Shown here: one piece after another, positions 18,709 through 28,221 of the stretch | Layout: each line of letters starts with the position of its first letter | Numbering within the stretch: position 1 is the stretch's first letter | Assembly: GCA_000828075.3 (NCBI GenBank) | Contig: JXCB02000033.1 | Span: 398,738 to 462,737 of the forward strand | DNA length: 64,000 nucleotides | DNA from: Tolypothrix campylonemoides VB511288 | Lineage (GTDB): Bacteria > Cyanobacteriota > Cyanobacteriia > Cyanobacteriales > Nostocaceae | Direction: 5' to 3' | Notes under the pieces: generated by a model | Told to the model about the DNA's origin: nothing | The model's database searches: none | The model's input: only the letters and a program-made list of their open reading frames with translations | Translations under genes and position numbers: made by a program

Positions 18709-19703
18709 GCACTAAGTCCCAAAGAAACACGCTACGTCAACCTGTGGTTGCCTCTGGCACCGCGCTTTGCCCAATCGCCGTATGGTGGGGCAAAGCCCCG
18801 GAGCGTTTTTCTCGGCTTTGTTTAGCAGCATTGCCCTCTGGAACGCGCAGAAAAGCCCTTTTCTGTGCTTGCTGCACTGTTGTTTACCCAATCGCACTTT
18901 ATTAAGTTAACTTTCTGCGGTTGTGTTGCAAAAAACTGTCATAATCTGATGAATATACTTCCTATCTACTGATATATTGTTACAACATACAGAAATCTCC
19001 AGGGTGCAATACTACCGTAAGTGCAAATACAAACCTTGAGAGAATTAAATGAATTTTGATAAATCAAATAATCAAAAGCTTATAATATGTAACCATTGTG
19101 GCTATGATACAAATCCTTAGCCCGATGGGGGGCAAAAGGTGGGTTTGAAATTCCTCACACACTTGTAGGGTATAGATCCAAAAGAGACAATACATTTATT
19201 TTTATTCTTTTAAAGAATATATTAATTGAGCAATGAATGCAACAGATTAATCAACATTTTTTCTATTAGGTATAGCCTACTACAAATAAGAACACCCAAA
19301 ACTGCAAACAGCGTCCTAGACACTGGTAATTTTGATATTTACCATAAGTCTGATCCCTACTTGTTCTCCAATGCATGGGGACGCCTCAGTGTGAGTCAAA
19401 ATCTACTGTCTTGACTCCACGAACTTTGCTTAGTTAACAAGTAAAAATACAGTTAGAGTGGTTGATAGAAGTGCTTGCATCATAATTCTCCAGCGATGCT
19501 TTTCTATCAGCTTTATTTGCATTGCACTCTCTATAACATGATTCCGACTTGAGTAATTCTTACTATAAAATTTATTAATTAGGCTCTTCTGCCTATTTAT
19601 ACATCGTTGTCATCAATAAATGGTAGTGCTTTACCTGATTTCTCTAGGCTATGTTCTTGTTGGCACAATTCCAGTGTATGCTTGTCTGTCGAATCGTTCA
19701 TTA

Positions 19704-19770
19704 GACATCTCCGAAAACTAATATCAAACCCTTGCGCTGTGTAGGTTAATGTTTAATTTCTGGAGAGGTC
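19704..19770. mobile_element. Small inverted-repeat element with TA flanks (IS630-like MITE)
   Basis: Ends GACATCTCCGAAAACTAA (left) and, on the other strand, GACCTCTCCAGAAATTAA (right) match at 14 of 18 positions. The 67-bp element is flanked directly by TA on each side. TA flanks are the target duplication of IS630/Tc1-type elements. No coding capacity. Confidence 0.5.
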
Positions 19771-19817
19771 TATTAGCGGATACATGGATTTTCTACAAGC
19801 AACCCCATCCTCTTTAT

Positions 19818-20672
19818 TTAATCACGAGTGGCGAACTTAGAAGCACCAGCTGCTGCAACGGAGACTAGCAATATTGCCATGATGGCGCGAAGGTTCAAAG
19901 TTTCTCCCAACACAATAAAGCCTATGAGTGCAGCAGCCACAGGTTCCAGACTCATCAACACACCAAACACTCTTACGGGTAAAAAGCGCAGTGCTTCGAG
20001 TTCTAGCGAATAAGGAACGGCTGATGAAAGCATTGCTACGCCAAATCCCATCAGCAGCACGTTGGGCTTAAGCAATGCTGAACCTCCTGCCAACACTCCG
20101 ATTGGTAAAAGTACAATAGCTGCTACTGCCATTGCTAAGGCGAGTCCTTTTCCTCCAGGGAAAACTTGACCAACTTTGGCTGAGAAGAGGATATAAGCAG
20201 CCCAGAAACTTCCAGCAAGAAGTGCCAGCGCCACGCCAACCAAATCTAACTTTAGCCCACCCACGGGAGCTAACAAGATGATACCAATTGCTGCCAGCAG
20301 TACCCACAGCACGTCAAGAAGCCGACGGGAATTGACAATTGCCACGCCTAACGGTCCAATAAATTCAAGAGTCACGGCAATACCAAGCGGAATGCGTTCA
20401 ACAGCTATGTAGAACGATAGGTTCATCAAAGCCAAGGATAGACCAAAAAGAATCAAAACACGGTAGTTTGAGCGAATATTCCCCACAAGGTCTTGTCGCC
20501 ACACTATCAACAACAAAACTGCTGCAAATCCAACCCTAAGAAACACCATCCCCATTGGACTCAAGGCTGCAAACAGGCTTTTGGCAAGTGCTGAACCTAA
20601 TTGAGTAGAGCCTATTGACAAAAGGACGAGACTATTTGGTGGTAATGGGGGAACTGAACTGATTCTATTCAT
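19818..20672 (-). CDS. EamA family exporter (RhtA-like)
   Basis: 284 residues with ten predicted hydrophobic helices in two five-helix EamA repeats. The first half includes FAALSPMGMVFLRVGFAAVLLLIV and LALMNLSFYIAVERIPLGIAVTLEFIGPL. The second includes GLALAMAVAAIVLLPIGVL and LEALRFLPVRVFGVLMSLEPVAAALIGFIVLGE. The motif IPLGIAVTLEFIGPL is typical of the RhtA (threonine/homoserine efflux) branch of inner-membrane drug/metabolite transporters. Substrate is inferred only from that similarity. Monocistronic. Confidence 0.88.
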   Translation of the reverse strand: MNRISSVPPLPPNSLVLLSIGSTQLGSALAKSLFAALSPMGMVFLRVGFAAVLLLIVWRQDLVGNIRSNYRVLILFGLSLALMNLSFYIAVERIPLGIAVTLEFIGPLGVAIVNSRRLLDVLWVLLAAIGIILLAPVGGLKLDLVGVALALLAGSFWAAYILFSAKVGQVFPGGKGLALAMAVAAIVLLPIGVLAGGSALLKPNVLLMGFGVAMLSSAVPYSLELEALRFLPVRVFGVLMSLEPVAAALIGFIVLGETLNLRAIMAILLVSVAAAGASKFATRD

Positions 20673-21022
20673 TGGTCAACCAAGCATTTTGAACCTCTCT
20701 CTATTTAGTTAACAATAATCGAATTTATCGATATTGTCGCTCAATCCAGACTCGCATTTGCTCTTCTGAAATCTGGCAAATTGACTTGCCTGTTCATTGC
20801 GGAATTTTGCCGAAAAGCAGATAGATCTCTGCCTGAGTCTATGAAAGCCTACGCTGCATGGAGCGCGAGATTTGGAGGCAACTTTGGATGAAGATGTAGA
20901 CGAATTATAGGGCTTTATAACGCTTTTGAAATGATTAGACCACTTCCTTTTGTATGACGGGCATCTTGCCCGTCCGATTGCTCCTCACACACACAAGCCA
21001 ACGCATAAGTCATGGTATCTTT
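20673..21022. other. Spacer between exporter and oxidase genes
   Basis: 350 bp. A small perfect hairpin GACGGGCA-TCT-TGCCCGTC lies at 20957-20975; this is a frequent dispersed repeat here, also seen in variant form near 23157 and 46895. No gene is recognised. Confidence 0.45.
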
Positions 21023-22519
21023 CTAAAGCGCTGGTGCTGGAAGTGGCTGCGCCGGAGCCGACATCGGATCTATCCCTCCTTGTCCCACTTCAAACTGACG
21101 CATCATGTCGTGGTCTTCGTGAACCATGTTGTGGCAATGGTACATGTACTTGCCAATTTGAGGTCTAAACCTCCCAATGATTCGTACAGTCTCGTTTTCA
21201 CCAACATAGAAGACATCCTTGAAGCCACGCTCATAGGCAAAAGGCGGCTGACCATTCCGGTCAAGGATGTGAGCATCGATAAGGTGAAGGTGAACAGGAT
21301 GGAACCACAAACCTGAGCTGTTGTGCAGTCTCCAAATCTCCACTTCTTCTAGTTGTGGATTGGCATCAATTGCATTTCGGTCCCATCCGTTACCATTGAT
21401 CACCCATAACGGATTACCACCTTGCTCAAAGGTGAAGTCGCGGGTTCGCACAGCTGACGATTCTGAGATGAATTGAATATTACGTAGTGTGTTGGGAATA
21501 GAGCTGTTATCGCTCTGTTGACGCACCACATCAAAGCGCATGATCTTATTTGTGTTGCCAGTATTATCGTTATTAGGAAGTCCAAGATTTTGCAGGACGA
21601 CCTGAGTCCCTATAGAATACCTAGAAAAGTCGATAATCAAGTCATAGCGTTCTGCCATCCCAATACGCAGATCTCTAGTATTCACTGGTGCAGGCATCAA
21701 CCCAGCATCAGTACCAATCACAATCAAATCATCACCAGTACTGAGAGCGAGTTTGTAAGAGCGGGAAACTGATGTGTTTAAAATCCGGAAGCGGTATTTG
21801 CGGTTAGCCACCTCCATCCGGGGCCAAGGCACACCGTTGACTGTTATCACATCGCCCATCAGACTGTGCTGAGCTTGGTCATCAAAAATGAGTGAACCAT
21901 TAGACGCGAATATCTTATCTTGGATAATTAGAGGGACATCATAATCATCCTTGGGCAGTGGCAGATTAAGTTCATTGTCATCTTGGACAATATACATCCC
22001 AGCCAGCCCCATGTACACATTTACAGAAGTCTGACCGAGGGCGTGGTCGTGATACCACAAAGTAGCGGCGGTAGAGTTGGGATAGGTGTAATCCTTGTAG
22101 TACCCCTGAGGAATCAAATCCTCAGCGTAGCCATCGTACTGGGGTAACGATGCCATTCCATGTAGGTGAGCCGATGTTGGTACACCTACATTATTGATAA
22201 AGCGCACAACTGATTGCCGATTTTGACGTTGTTTGATTGTGGGACCGGGAAATGTACCGTTATAGCCCCAAATCTCCGTTGTTCGTCCCGGTAATATCTG
22301 TACACTAGCCCTTTGGAGCGTGATCTGGTAGTAATCAGTTGTTGAATCGCTGCGTACAGGGCTCAACACTGGCGGTGTGCGGAACCCAAGTGTAAACGGC
22401 TCGGCTCTCTCATCAGTTCTCTGAGCATATCCACGATATTGAAGTCCTACGGGAAGCAAAACAGAACCCCCCGCAAGCGCTGCAATCTTCAGCGTTTCAC
22501 GTCTGGTGATTTTCTTCAT
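21023..22519 (-). CDS. Tat-exported multicopper oxidase (CotA/bilirubin-oxidase-like)
   Basis: 498 residues. The N-terminus has a twin-arginine-type signal (KKITRRETLKIAALAGGSVLLP), so export is folded and copper-loaded. All four copper-binding segments are present: HLHG, WYHDH, HPVHLHL and YHCHNMVHEDHDMM, the last supplying the T1 Cys-His pair and axial Met. Three cupredoxin domains are arranged as in CotA spore laccase and bilirubin oxidases. It would oxidise phenolics, tetrapyrroles or metal ions while reducing O2 to water in the periplasm; the substrate is not deducible. Single gene with a long AT-rich upstream region. Confidence 0.93.
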   Translation of the reverse strand: MKKITRRETLKIAALAGGSVLLPVGLQYRGYAQRTDERAEPFTLGFRTPPVLSPVRSDSTTDYYQITLQRASVQILPGRTTEIWGYNGTFPGPTIKQRQNRQSVVRFINNVGVPTSAHLHGMASLPQYDGYAEDLIPQGYYKDYTYPNSTAATLWYHDHALGQTSVNVYMGLAGMYIVQDDNELNLPLPKDDYDVPLIIQDKIFASNGSLIFDDQAQHSLMGDVITVNGVPWPRMEVANRKYRFRILNTSVSRSYKLALSTGDDLIVIGTDAGLMPAPVNTRDLRIGMAERYDLIIDFSRYSIGTQVVLQNLGLPNNDNTGNTNKIMRFDVVRQQSDNSSIPNTLRNIQFISESSAVRTRDFTFEQGGNPLWVINGNGWDRNAIDANPQLEEVEIWRLHNSSGLWFHPVHLHLIDAHILDRNGQPPFAYERGFKDVFYVGENETVRIIGRFRPQIGKYMYHCHNMVHEDHDMMRQFEVGQGGIDPMSAPAQPLPAPAL

Positions 22520-23608
22520 CGTAAAGTTCCTATGTTAAAAGGCTGTATAAATTTGACTGGCTTAAAAGCGATCAGAATATTTATGCAATGTCATTATTTC
22601 AAAATAAATCTAACAACACATTAAAGTTTTTTTTAGTAATAATACTAATTTGACAACTATATTACGAATAATTTATTTTTATAAAAGTGACATTTTTATC
22701 ATTTTTATCCGTATTTTAACTGTAGTTTATGTTGACTCAATAACTAGCAAAAGAAGCCGAGCCTGGCTCCAAAGCTTTTTCATTACAGACTTTTAAAAAA
22801 AATACTTATTATTGGAAAAATAAATAGGAAAAAATGAAATATATCATGATGAACGCTACTTATAGAGAAAAATTGCAAGAATTTTAATTAAATTTTGTTT
22901 TGTTAATTGCCTATTTTTAACGAAAAATAATGTATTTTATAATGCGACTTTGACTGATTTTACGTTTTATTACCTATTATAAAATCATAAAAGACTCTGT
23001 AAGAATATCCAATTTTCTAAAATCATAACTATTGCGTATTCACCGCTTTATATAAAAAAGCATTGTGTAAAAAATAAAATACGTGTAGGGTATATTTTGT
23101 AGCCCACCAATTGCAAAGCAGGTGGGCACTGCTGCCCATCCTACTTTTTGTTGTGAAACAGGCGTCTCGCCCGTCCTATAAAATATTAGGCATTCAGTTA
23201 AGAACTACTATAAAATCCGTCGGGAAACTGAACGATTGCCATAGAGGTTTTCTGATGAGTGCGGGCGATTGCGCTCCGCGCAGTACCGTTCGGCTTTACC
23301 GTAGCGCAGGCTCAGGCGATCGCCTCTCGTCCCCTTCCTAACCGTTTCTTTATTTGTATTTATGGATACTCTAAATTGAGAGGCATGAGCGATACATTAC
23401 ACTCTCTAGAGTTTTGCACTATACATTAGACTTCTTGCATTCATTCAAAAAAAAAGAATAATGAACCACAGATGGACATAGATGGACACAGATGGAACTC
23501 ACATTCCGCAATCTTGTCTATTAATTAATTTATTACAGTTATAGAGAAAATTAGTAAAAATACTGAATATAATTTTAGTAGCAGTAACCTCAATGCTGTA
23601 TTTTCCTC
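22520..23608. other. AT-rich spacer
   Basis: 1.1 kb without a recognisable gene. 22620-23100 is very AT-rich and presumably carries the oxidase promoter. 23100-23340 has dispersed repeats (GGTGGGCACTGCTGCCCATC, GCGTCTCGCCCGTCC, GATTGCGCTCCGCGCAG). 23465-23500 has a short ACAGATGGACATAGATGGAC repeat. Confidence 0.5.
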
Positions 23609-24556
23609 ATGAAAGCACTCGAAGCCTACAGCCTGAAAAAAACATACCGCCAAAGCAAACAAATTGTGGAAGCAGTCAAAAACGTTTCGTTAACCATTCT
23701 CTCTGGTGAGGTTTTGGCATTTCTTGGTCCTAATGGAGCAGGCAAGACGACGAGTATTAAAATGATGGCAGGACTGATTCAGCCGGATGCAGGTTGGGTC
23801 AGAATTGCTGGAAGTGATCCCCATCGTAACCCAGCAGCACTACAAAAGATGGGTGCAGTGCTGGAAGGAAATCGTAATGTCTACTGGCGACTCACCCCAG
23901 AAGAAAATTTAGAATACTTTGGGGTGTTGAAAGGGCTTTCCCAGCGAGAAGCCCGTAAATCAGGAATCGCACTTTTAGAAAGATTTAGTTTACTCCATAA
24001 ACGTCGTACGCCAGTACAGCAACTTTCCAGGGGGATGCAGCAGAAATTAGCAATAGCAGTTGCCTTGGTTCATCAACCCTTGCTTTTATTATTAGATGAA
24101 CCGACTTTAGGATTAGATGTAGAGGCGACGGAAGATGTGAAAGTGCTGGTGCGGGAAATTGCCGCTTCTGGTTGTGCTATCTTGTTGACAACTCACCAAC
24201 TGGCGATCGCTGAAGAGCTTTCTGATAAAATAGCCATTATCCAAAAAGGTGAAATATTAGCAGAATCACCAACCAAAGAACTGATCAGGCAGTTTTCTGG
24301 TACAGCTTACAAAATTGAAATGGAAGCAACACTAGATAAAGTAAGAATTGCAGAATTAACAGAAATGGGTGCTGATGTTGAAGATGGAAAAACTATCTAT
24401 GTCAGTCAATCAGAATTACTCTATCAAGTCTTTAATATCCTCAAACCTTTTCCTTTGAACTGTGTGGAAAAAGAGCAATCTGACTTGACAGAAATATTTT
24501 TGCAAATAGTTAGAGAAGGAACTGACCGTAAAAAGATATTAACGCGCTCAAACTAG
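23609..24556 (+). CDS. ABC transporter ATP-binding protein (ABC-2 exporter type)
   Basis: 315 residues. Walker A GPNGAGKTTS (about residues 40-49), signature QLSRGMQQKLAIA, Walker B LLLLDEPTLGLD, switch His in LTTHQ, plus a C-terminal extension (FSGTAYKIEMEATLDKVRIA) seen in drug/polysaccharide-type ABC-2 ATPases. It pairs with the permease 65 bp downstream to form an exporter, one ATPase subunit per permease half. Substrate unknown. The ATG at 23609 gives the standard N-terminus. Confidence 0.93.
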   Translation: MKALEAYSLKKTYRQSKQIVEAVKNVSLTILSGEVLAFLGPNGAGKTTSIKMMAGLIQPDAGWVRIAGSDPHRNPAALQKMGAVLEGNRNVYWRLTPEENLEYFGVLKGLSQREARKSGIALLERFSLLHKRRTPVQQLSRGMQQKLAIAVALVHQPLLLLLDEPTLGLDVEATEDVKVLVREIAASGCAILLTTHQLAIAEELSDKIAIIQKGEILAESPTKELIRQFSGTAYKIEMEATLDKVRIAELTEMGADVEDGKTIYVSQSELLYQVFNILKPFPLNCVEKEQSDLTEIFLQIVREGTDRKKILTRSN

Positions 24557-24621
24557 AAGTGTGCGAAGATACAAACAAAACTTACATCAGTGGGCTTCAA
24601 TAAATTTTTTAAGAAGTAGCA

Positions 24622-25395
24622 ATGTTTGAATTATTTATAGCTGAATTACGTCGCAGTTGGCTTCAATTTCGTCGTTATCCAGCAGAAGCAATAGGGTTAA
24701 TTGTCATCACCACGATCTTTTTTTATGGACTTTTTTTAAGCGCCCGTTACCTTGCTGGTCCTAGTTTACAGTTAGGCGATCGCCTCGACTCAATCATTAT
24801 CGGCTATGTACTTTGGACTTTGGTGTTATTCATCGTAACGGACATTGCCGGTAACTTGCAATACGAGGCACAGACTGGCACTTTAGAACAACTTTTCCTT
24901 TCTCGATTTGGTGCCATCAAAGTCTTCTTGATGCGGACTTTTGCTAGCCTAACCTTGCAGATGGTTATTATGCTCACCATTTTATTTATCATTATGGGGC
25001 TGACCGGGAGCCGTCTGAACTTTCCCCCAACATTGCTTTTACCGTTCGCCACGGTATTAATGGGAGCTTATGGTATTGCTTTTACAATGGGTTCTTTAGC
25101 TTTATTACTAAAGCGTATCCAACAATTAATAGGAATTTTTAACTTTGCGCTCTTATTTTTACTAGCAACTCCCACTGAAACTTGGACACCACCACTAAAC
25201 ATTTTGGCACAATTACTGCCCATGACTTCTGGTGCAGCAATATTACGTGATTTGATGGCAAGAGGTGAGAGTTTAAACTTCACGAAATTAGGTATAGCGT
25301 TCGTGAATGGGGTTATCTATTTTGCTGTAGGATTACTACTTTTTTATCTTGCTGAACGCGAGGCAAAGCGGCGAGGAATGCTGAGTGGATATTAA
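24622..25395 (+). CDS. ABC-2 type permease
   Basis: 257 residues, six hydrophobic segments (including AIGLIVITTIFFYGLFLSARYL, YVLWTLVLFIVTDIAG, MVIMLTILFIIMGLTG, TVLMGAYGIAFTMGSLALLL, FNFALLFLLAT, FVNGVIYFAVGLLLFYLAE) with the ABC-2 hallmark of an N-terminal cytoplasmic segment and EAQTGTLEQLFLS between helices 2 and 3. It is the membrane partner of the ATPase at 23609-24556 and probably in the same transcript. Confidence 0.9.
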   Translation: MFELFIAELRRSWLQFRRYPAEAIGLIVITTIFFYGLFLSARYLAGPSLQLGDRLDSIIIGYVLWTLVLFIVTDIAGNLQYEAQTGTLEQLFLSRFGAIKVFLMRTFASLTLQMVIMLTILFIIMGLTGSRLNFPPTLLLPFATVLMGAYGIAFTMGSLALLLKRIQQLIGIFNFALLFLLATPTETWTPPLNILAQLLPMTSGAAILRDLMARGESLNFTKLGIAFVNGVIYFAVGLLLFYLAEREAKRRGMLSGY

Positions 25396-25513
25396 TTAGA
25401 AAATAGCCGCAGGCTCTCAGCATAATATTAGGATTTGGTAGGATGATAAATCCCCTGCTCCGGACAGGTAAGCGATAGCTAAAAGCTGCTCAAATACATA
25501 AGCAGAGTCAGCC

Positions 25514-26410
25514 ATGACGGTAGTTCGATTTCAAGCAGATGCTGATCTTAAACAGGCAATTGTAACTGGCATGAGTAATTCGACTCATCAAAATACAAAA
25601 TTTTGGTTGGTTCCGGAGTTCGATAACTTAGAGTTGTTTCGAGCAAAAGCAATCCACTACAGGTATGCTCGCCACTCTCACTCAAGCTATTCAATTGGCA
25701 TTATTGAGGCTGGAGTGGGGGGCAACTATTATCAAGGTTCTACTTACTTGGCTCCTCCAAAAAGCGTCATTTTCATGAATCCAGAGGAAGTTCATACGGG
25801 TTACTCAGCTGAGGAATTGCCACTTACGTATCGGATGCTGTATCCCAGTAGTAATTTCATTCAACAGATAGCTAGTGAGATTCAGATAGATGAGTCTCCT
25901 TTTTTTAAGGATGCTGTTGTTCAAAACGAGGTATTAGCCAAAAATATCTTTTCTCTTCACGCCGTCCTTGAACAGTCGCAGGATCGACTAGAACGACAAT
26001 CTCTGTTCGTGGAAGTTTTATCAGCGGTTCTGATGCGTTATGCTGATGTCAAAATTCGATCCATTCGATACGGCAAAGAACATCGAGCCGTTAGTTTGAT
26101 TAAGCAGTATCTCCACGATAACTTCAGATCGAATATTTCATTAGAACAACTGGCAGAACTCACAAACTTGAACCGTTCCTACTTAATTCGCATATTTCGT
26201 CAAGCAGTGGGGATGCCCCCCTATACATACTTAAACCAGGTTCGAGTGGAAAAAGCGAAGCAGTTTCTGGGGCGAGGTATGCCTGTTACAGATGCTGCGA
26301 TCGCTGTTGGTATGTCAGATCAAAGCCACCTTACTCGTCATTTCAAGCGAATTTTAGGAGTCACGCCAGGTCACTATCGCAATATGTCAATATCATTCAA
26401 GACAGATTAG
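25514..26410 (+). CDS. AraC family transcriptional regulator
   Basis: 298 residues. N-terminal cupin-type sensing domain (ARHSHSSYSIGIIEAGVGG, IFMNPEEVHTG) and a C-terminal AraC DNA-binding domain with two helix-turn-helices (LEQLAELTNLNRSYLIRIFR, then VTDAAIAVGMSDQSHLTRHF, ending KRILGVTPGHYR). It most likely senses a small molecule and controls nearby genes; the DUF3291 gene 52 bp downstream is the best candidate target. Start ATG 25514; a later Met (about residue 20) is also possible. Confidence 0.9.
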   Translation: MTVVRFQADADLKQAIVTGMSNSTHQNTKFWLVPEFDNLELFRAKAIHYRYARHSHSSYSIGIIEAGVGGNYYQGSTYLAPPKSVIFMNPEEVHTGYSAEELPLTYRMLYPSSNFIQQIASEIQIDESPFFKDAVVQNEVLAKNIFSLHAVLEQSQDRLERQSLFVEVLSAVLMRYADVKIRSIRYGKEHRAVSLIKQYLHDNFRSNISLEQLAELTNLNRSYLIRIFRQAVGMPPYTYLNQVRVEKAKQFLGRGMPVTDAAIAVGMSDQSHLTRHFKRILGVTPGHYRNMSISFKTD

Positions 26411-26462
26411 CCTCAGTTCTTAGATACTTCAGATCATGGTTTTTGAGGCGAGGCTAGGAACT

Positions 26463-26993
26463 ATGACCATAGAAAAATCTAACTTACTGCATCAGCAGGA
26501 GTATTATCTTGCTCAAATTAATATTGCCCTAATGAAAGCTCCCATAGATGACCCCATCATGGCTGAATTTGCTGCTGCCCTTAACGAGGTAAATGCAGTT
26601 GCGGATCAAAGTCCGGGTTTTGTTTGGCGATTGCAAACTTCATCTGGCAATGCAACAAACATTCGAGCATATCCTGACCCAAGAATGCTTGTTAATTTAT
26701 CAGTTTGGCAGAGTGTAGAACAGCTAAAAGACTATGTCTACAAGAGTTTGCATAGTGAGTTCTTTGTCCGTCGTCGTAAATGGTTTGAGAAGTATCAACG
26801 TGAGCATTTTACCATGTGGTGGATTCCTGCTGGTTATGTACCAACCGTAGAAGAGGGTAAAGCAAAGCTAGAGTCTCTTTCATTGCACGGAGATTCACCT
26901 GAATCTTTCACCTTTGCAAAGCCTTATCCAGCACCCACAGCTTTGCAAGATAACAGCGCCCATGCACCCAACCGTATAGAAGCGATCAGTTGA
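26463..26993 (+). CDS. DUF3291 protein (monooxygenase-like ferredoxin fold)
   Basis: 176 residues from ATG 26463, with AGGA upstream. Visible: YYLAQINIALMKAPIDDPIM, FAAALNEVNAVADQSPGFVW, LVNLSVWQSVEQLKDYVYKS, and FTMWWIPAGYVPTVEEGKAK. This is the DUF3291 family, predicted alpha-beta barrel related to antibiotic-biosynthesis monooxygenases and stress-response dimers. No biochemical role is established. It follows the AraC regulator in the same direction and may be regulated by it. The in-frame start at 26436 adds nine residues without similarity. Confidence 0.85.
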   Translation: MTIEKSNLLHQQEYYLAQINIALMKAPIDDPIMAEFAAALNEVNAVADQSPGFVWRLQTSSGNATNIRAYPDPRMLVNLSVWQSVEQLKDYVYKSLHSEFFVRRRKWFEKYQREHFTMWWIPAGYVPTVEEGKAKLESLSLHGDSPESFTFAKPYPAPTALQDNSAHAPNRIEAIS

Positions 26994-27073
26994 GTTCGAG
27001 GAGCTGACAAGATAAACCAAGTGATTCTAAGTTAGGATCAAGGGAATATTTTGTTCAGTGGGATAGATTTGTG

Positions 27074-27283
27074 ATGGCATCCGCATCGCGTGTTGTTCAT
27101 AGTGATCCCGACATACTGGGGGGAACACCTGTCTTTGTAGGCACTCGCGTACCGATGAAAACTTTGCTTGATTATCTTGAAGCGGGTGATTCGTTGGATG
27201 TATTTCTAGACCATTTTCCAAGTGTTAGCCGTCAGCAGGCGATCGCAGTTATTTCTTCTTCATCCTTGTTGACTCTACTTTAA
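27074..27283 (+). CDS. DUF433 antitoxin-like protein, truncated
   Basis: 69 residues: MASASRVVHSDPDILGGTPV, FVGTRVPMKTLLDYLEAGDS and DHFPSVSRQQAIAVISSSSL. This is the DUF433 winged-HTH family, usually paired with a DUF5615 PIN-like toxin. The normal C-terminal helix after QAIAVLE is replaced by SSSLLTLL, the frame runs 9 bp into the convergent nagB gene, and no toxin follows. It is probably a truncated orphan. Confidence 0.7.
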   Translation: MASASRVVHSDPDILGGTPVFVGTRVPMKTLLDYLEAGDSLDVFLDHFPSVSRQQAIAVISSSSLLTLL

Positions 27284-28048
27284 CAAAGCCGCAGAATCTA
27301 CATCCAAAAATAAAGTAGCCTGCTGCTGCGTGCGGAGAATAGAAGCAGGACAATCTGTGGTAATACCCCCTTCCAACATCTGTTTTACAATTGTCGCCTT
27401 GCGTTTTCCTAATGCAAGACAAATGATTTTATTTGCCGAACAAATCATTGGCAAGGTGAGGGTAAAAGCATATTGCGGCACACTTTCCAAATTTGGAAAA
27501 TACCCTGTATTGACTTGTTGCTGGCGGTTTACAGTATCTAGCTTCACTAGTTTCACTTTATAGGGGTCGTTAACATCCGCTACCGCTGGATCATTAAAAG
27601 CCAAGTGTCCGTTTTCTCCCACACCAAGACAGCACAGATCTATGGGTTGTGCTTGCAGGAGTTTGGTATAGCGATCGCACTCTACCAAAGGTTCAATCGC
27701 ATCGCCTTCTATATAGTGAAATTCCTTAGGACTCACCTGCTTTTCCACACGTTCGCGCAAATAGCGCCGGAAACTTGCCGAATGGTCAGCGGAAATGCCC
27801 AAATATTCATCCAGATGAAAACAGGTAATCCGTGACCAATCTACACCACCCAATGCTATCAAAGCTTCAAGAAATTGAATTTGGGAGTTGCCTGTCGCCA
27901 GCAATAAAGCCGCAGCATCCTTTTCCTCAAGGGTGTGCTGTAAATATTTTTGTGCAATTTCCGCTACATCCTGCGCCAGTTCAACTTCAGAGTTATAAAC
28001 CAGTACCTGCAAAGCATCGACGCGAAAAGAATTTTTGGCGGTTGACAT
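27275..28048 (-). CDS. nagB: Glucosamine-6-phosphate deaminase
   Basis: 257 residues. It converts glucosamine-6-phosphate to fructose-6-phosphate and ammonia in amino-sugar catabolism. Seen: LLLATGNSQIQFLEAL (the phosphate loop is usually TGxSP; here TGNSQ), ITCFHLDEYLGISADHSASFRRYL with the catalytic Asp, LCCLGVGENGHLAFNDP with the active-site Glu-Asn-Gly-His, and NKIICLALGKRKATIVKQML. Length fits NagB. No nagA is nearby. Its 3' end overlaps the DUF433 remnant by 9 bp. Confidence 0.9.
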   Translation of the reverse strand: MSTAKNSFRVDALQVLVYNSEVELAQDVAEIAQKYLQHTLEEKDAAALLLATGNSQIQFLEALIALGGVDWSRITCFHLDEYLGISADHSASFRRYLRERVEKQVSPKEFHYIEGDAIEPLVECDRYTKLLQAQPIDLCCLGVGENGHLAFNDPAVADVNDPYKVKLVKLDTVNRQQQVNTGYFPNLESVPQYAFTLTLPMICSANKIICLALGKRKATIVKQMLEGGITTDCPASILRTQQQATLFLDVDSAALLK

Positions 28049-28173
28049 TGGGATTTACAGAAAATTTTCTCACATCAAAGGAAACGAGTCGGGGCATGAC
28101 CTGTCTTAGGTTGTCATTTGGATGGTCAATTATAATTTTCTACTTTTAAGAATGCAGAAGGACAACAAAACAA

Positions 28174-28209
28174 TGTAAACTATGTAATGAAACTTTACAA
28201 GAGTTTACA
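28174..28209. promoter_or_regulatory. Inverted repeat upstream of HAD gene
   Basis: TGTAAAC (28174-28180) and GTTTACA (28203-28209) form a perfect 7-bp inverted repeat with 22-bp spacing, ending 12 bp before the ATG at 28222. It could be an operator or mRNA stem; no regulator can be named. Confidence 0.3.
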
Positions 28210-28221
28210 CCCTAAAAAACC

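Larger units (their letters stand above)
18507..19817. other. Long spacer with small remnants
   Basis: 1.3 kb with no confident gene. It contains a possible 51-codon minus-strand ORF (18553-18708) and a 23-codon plus-strand ORF at 19049 with a CNHCG zinc-ribbon-like motif, truncated by TAG. GC-rich repeat DNA fills 18740-18870, the 67-bp inverted-repeat element lies at 19704-19770, and the rest is AT-rich. Confidence 0.5.
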
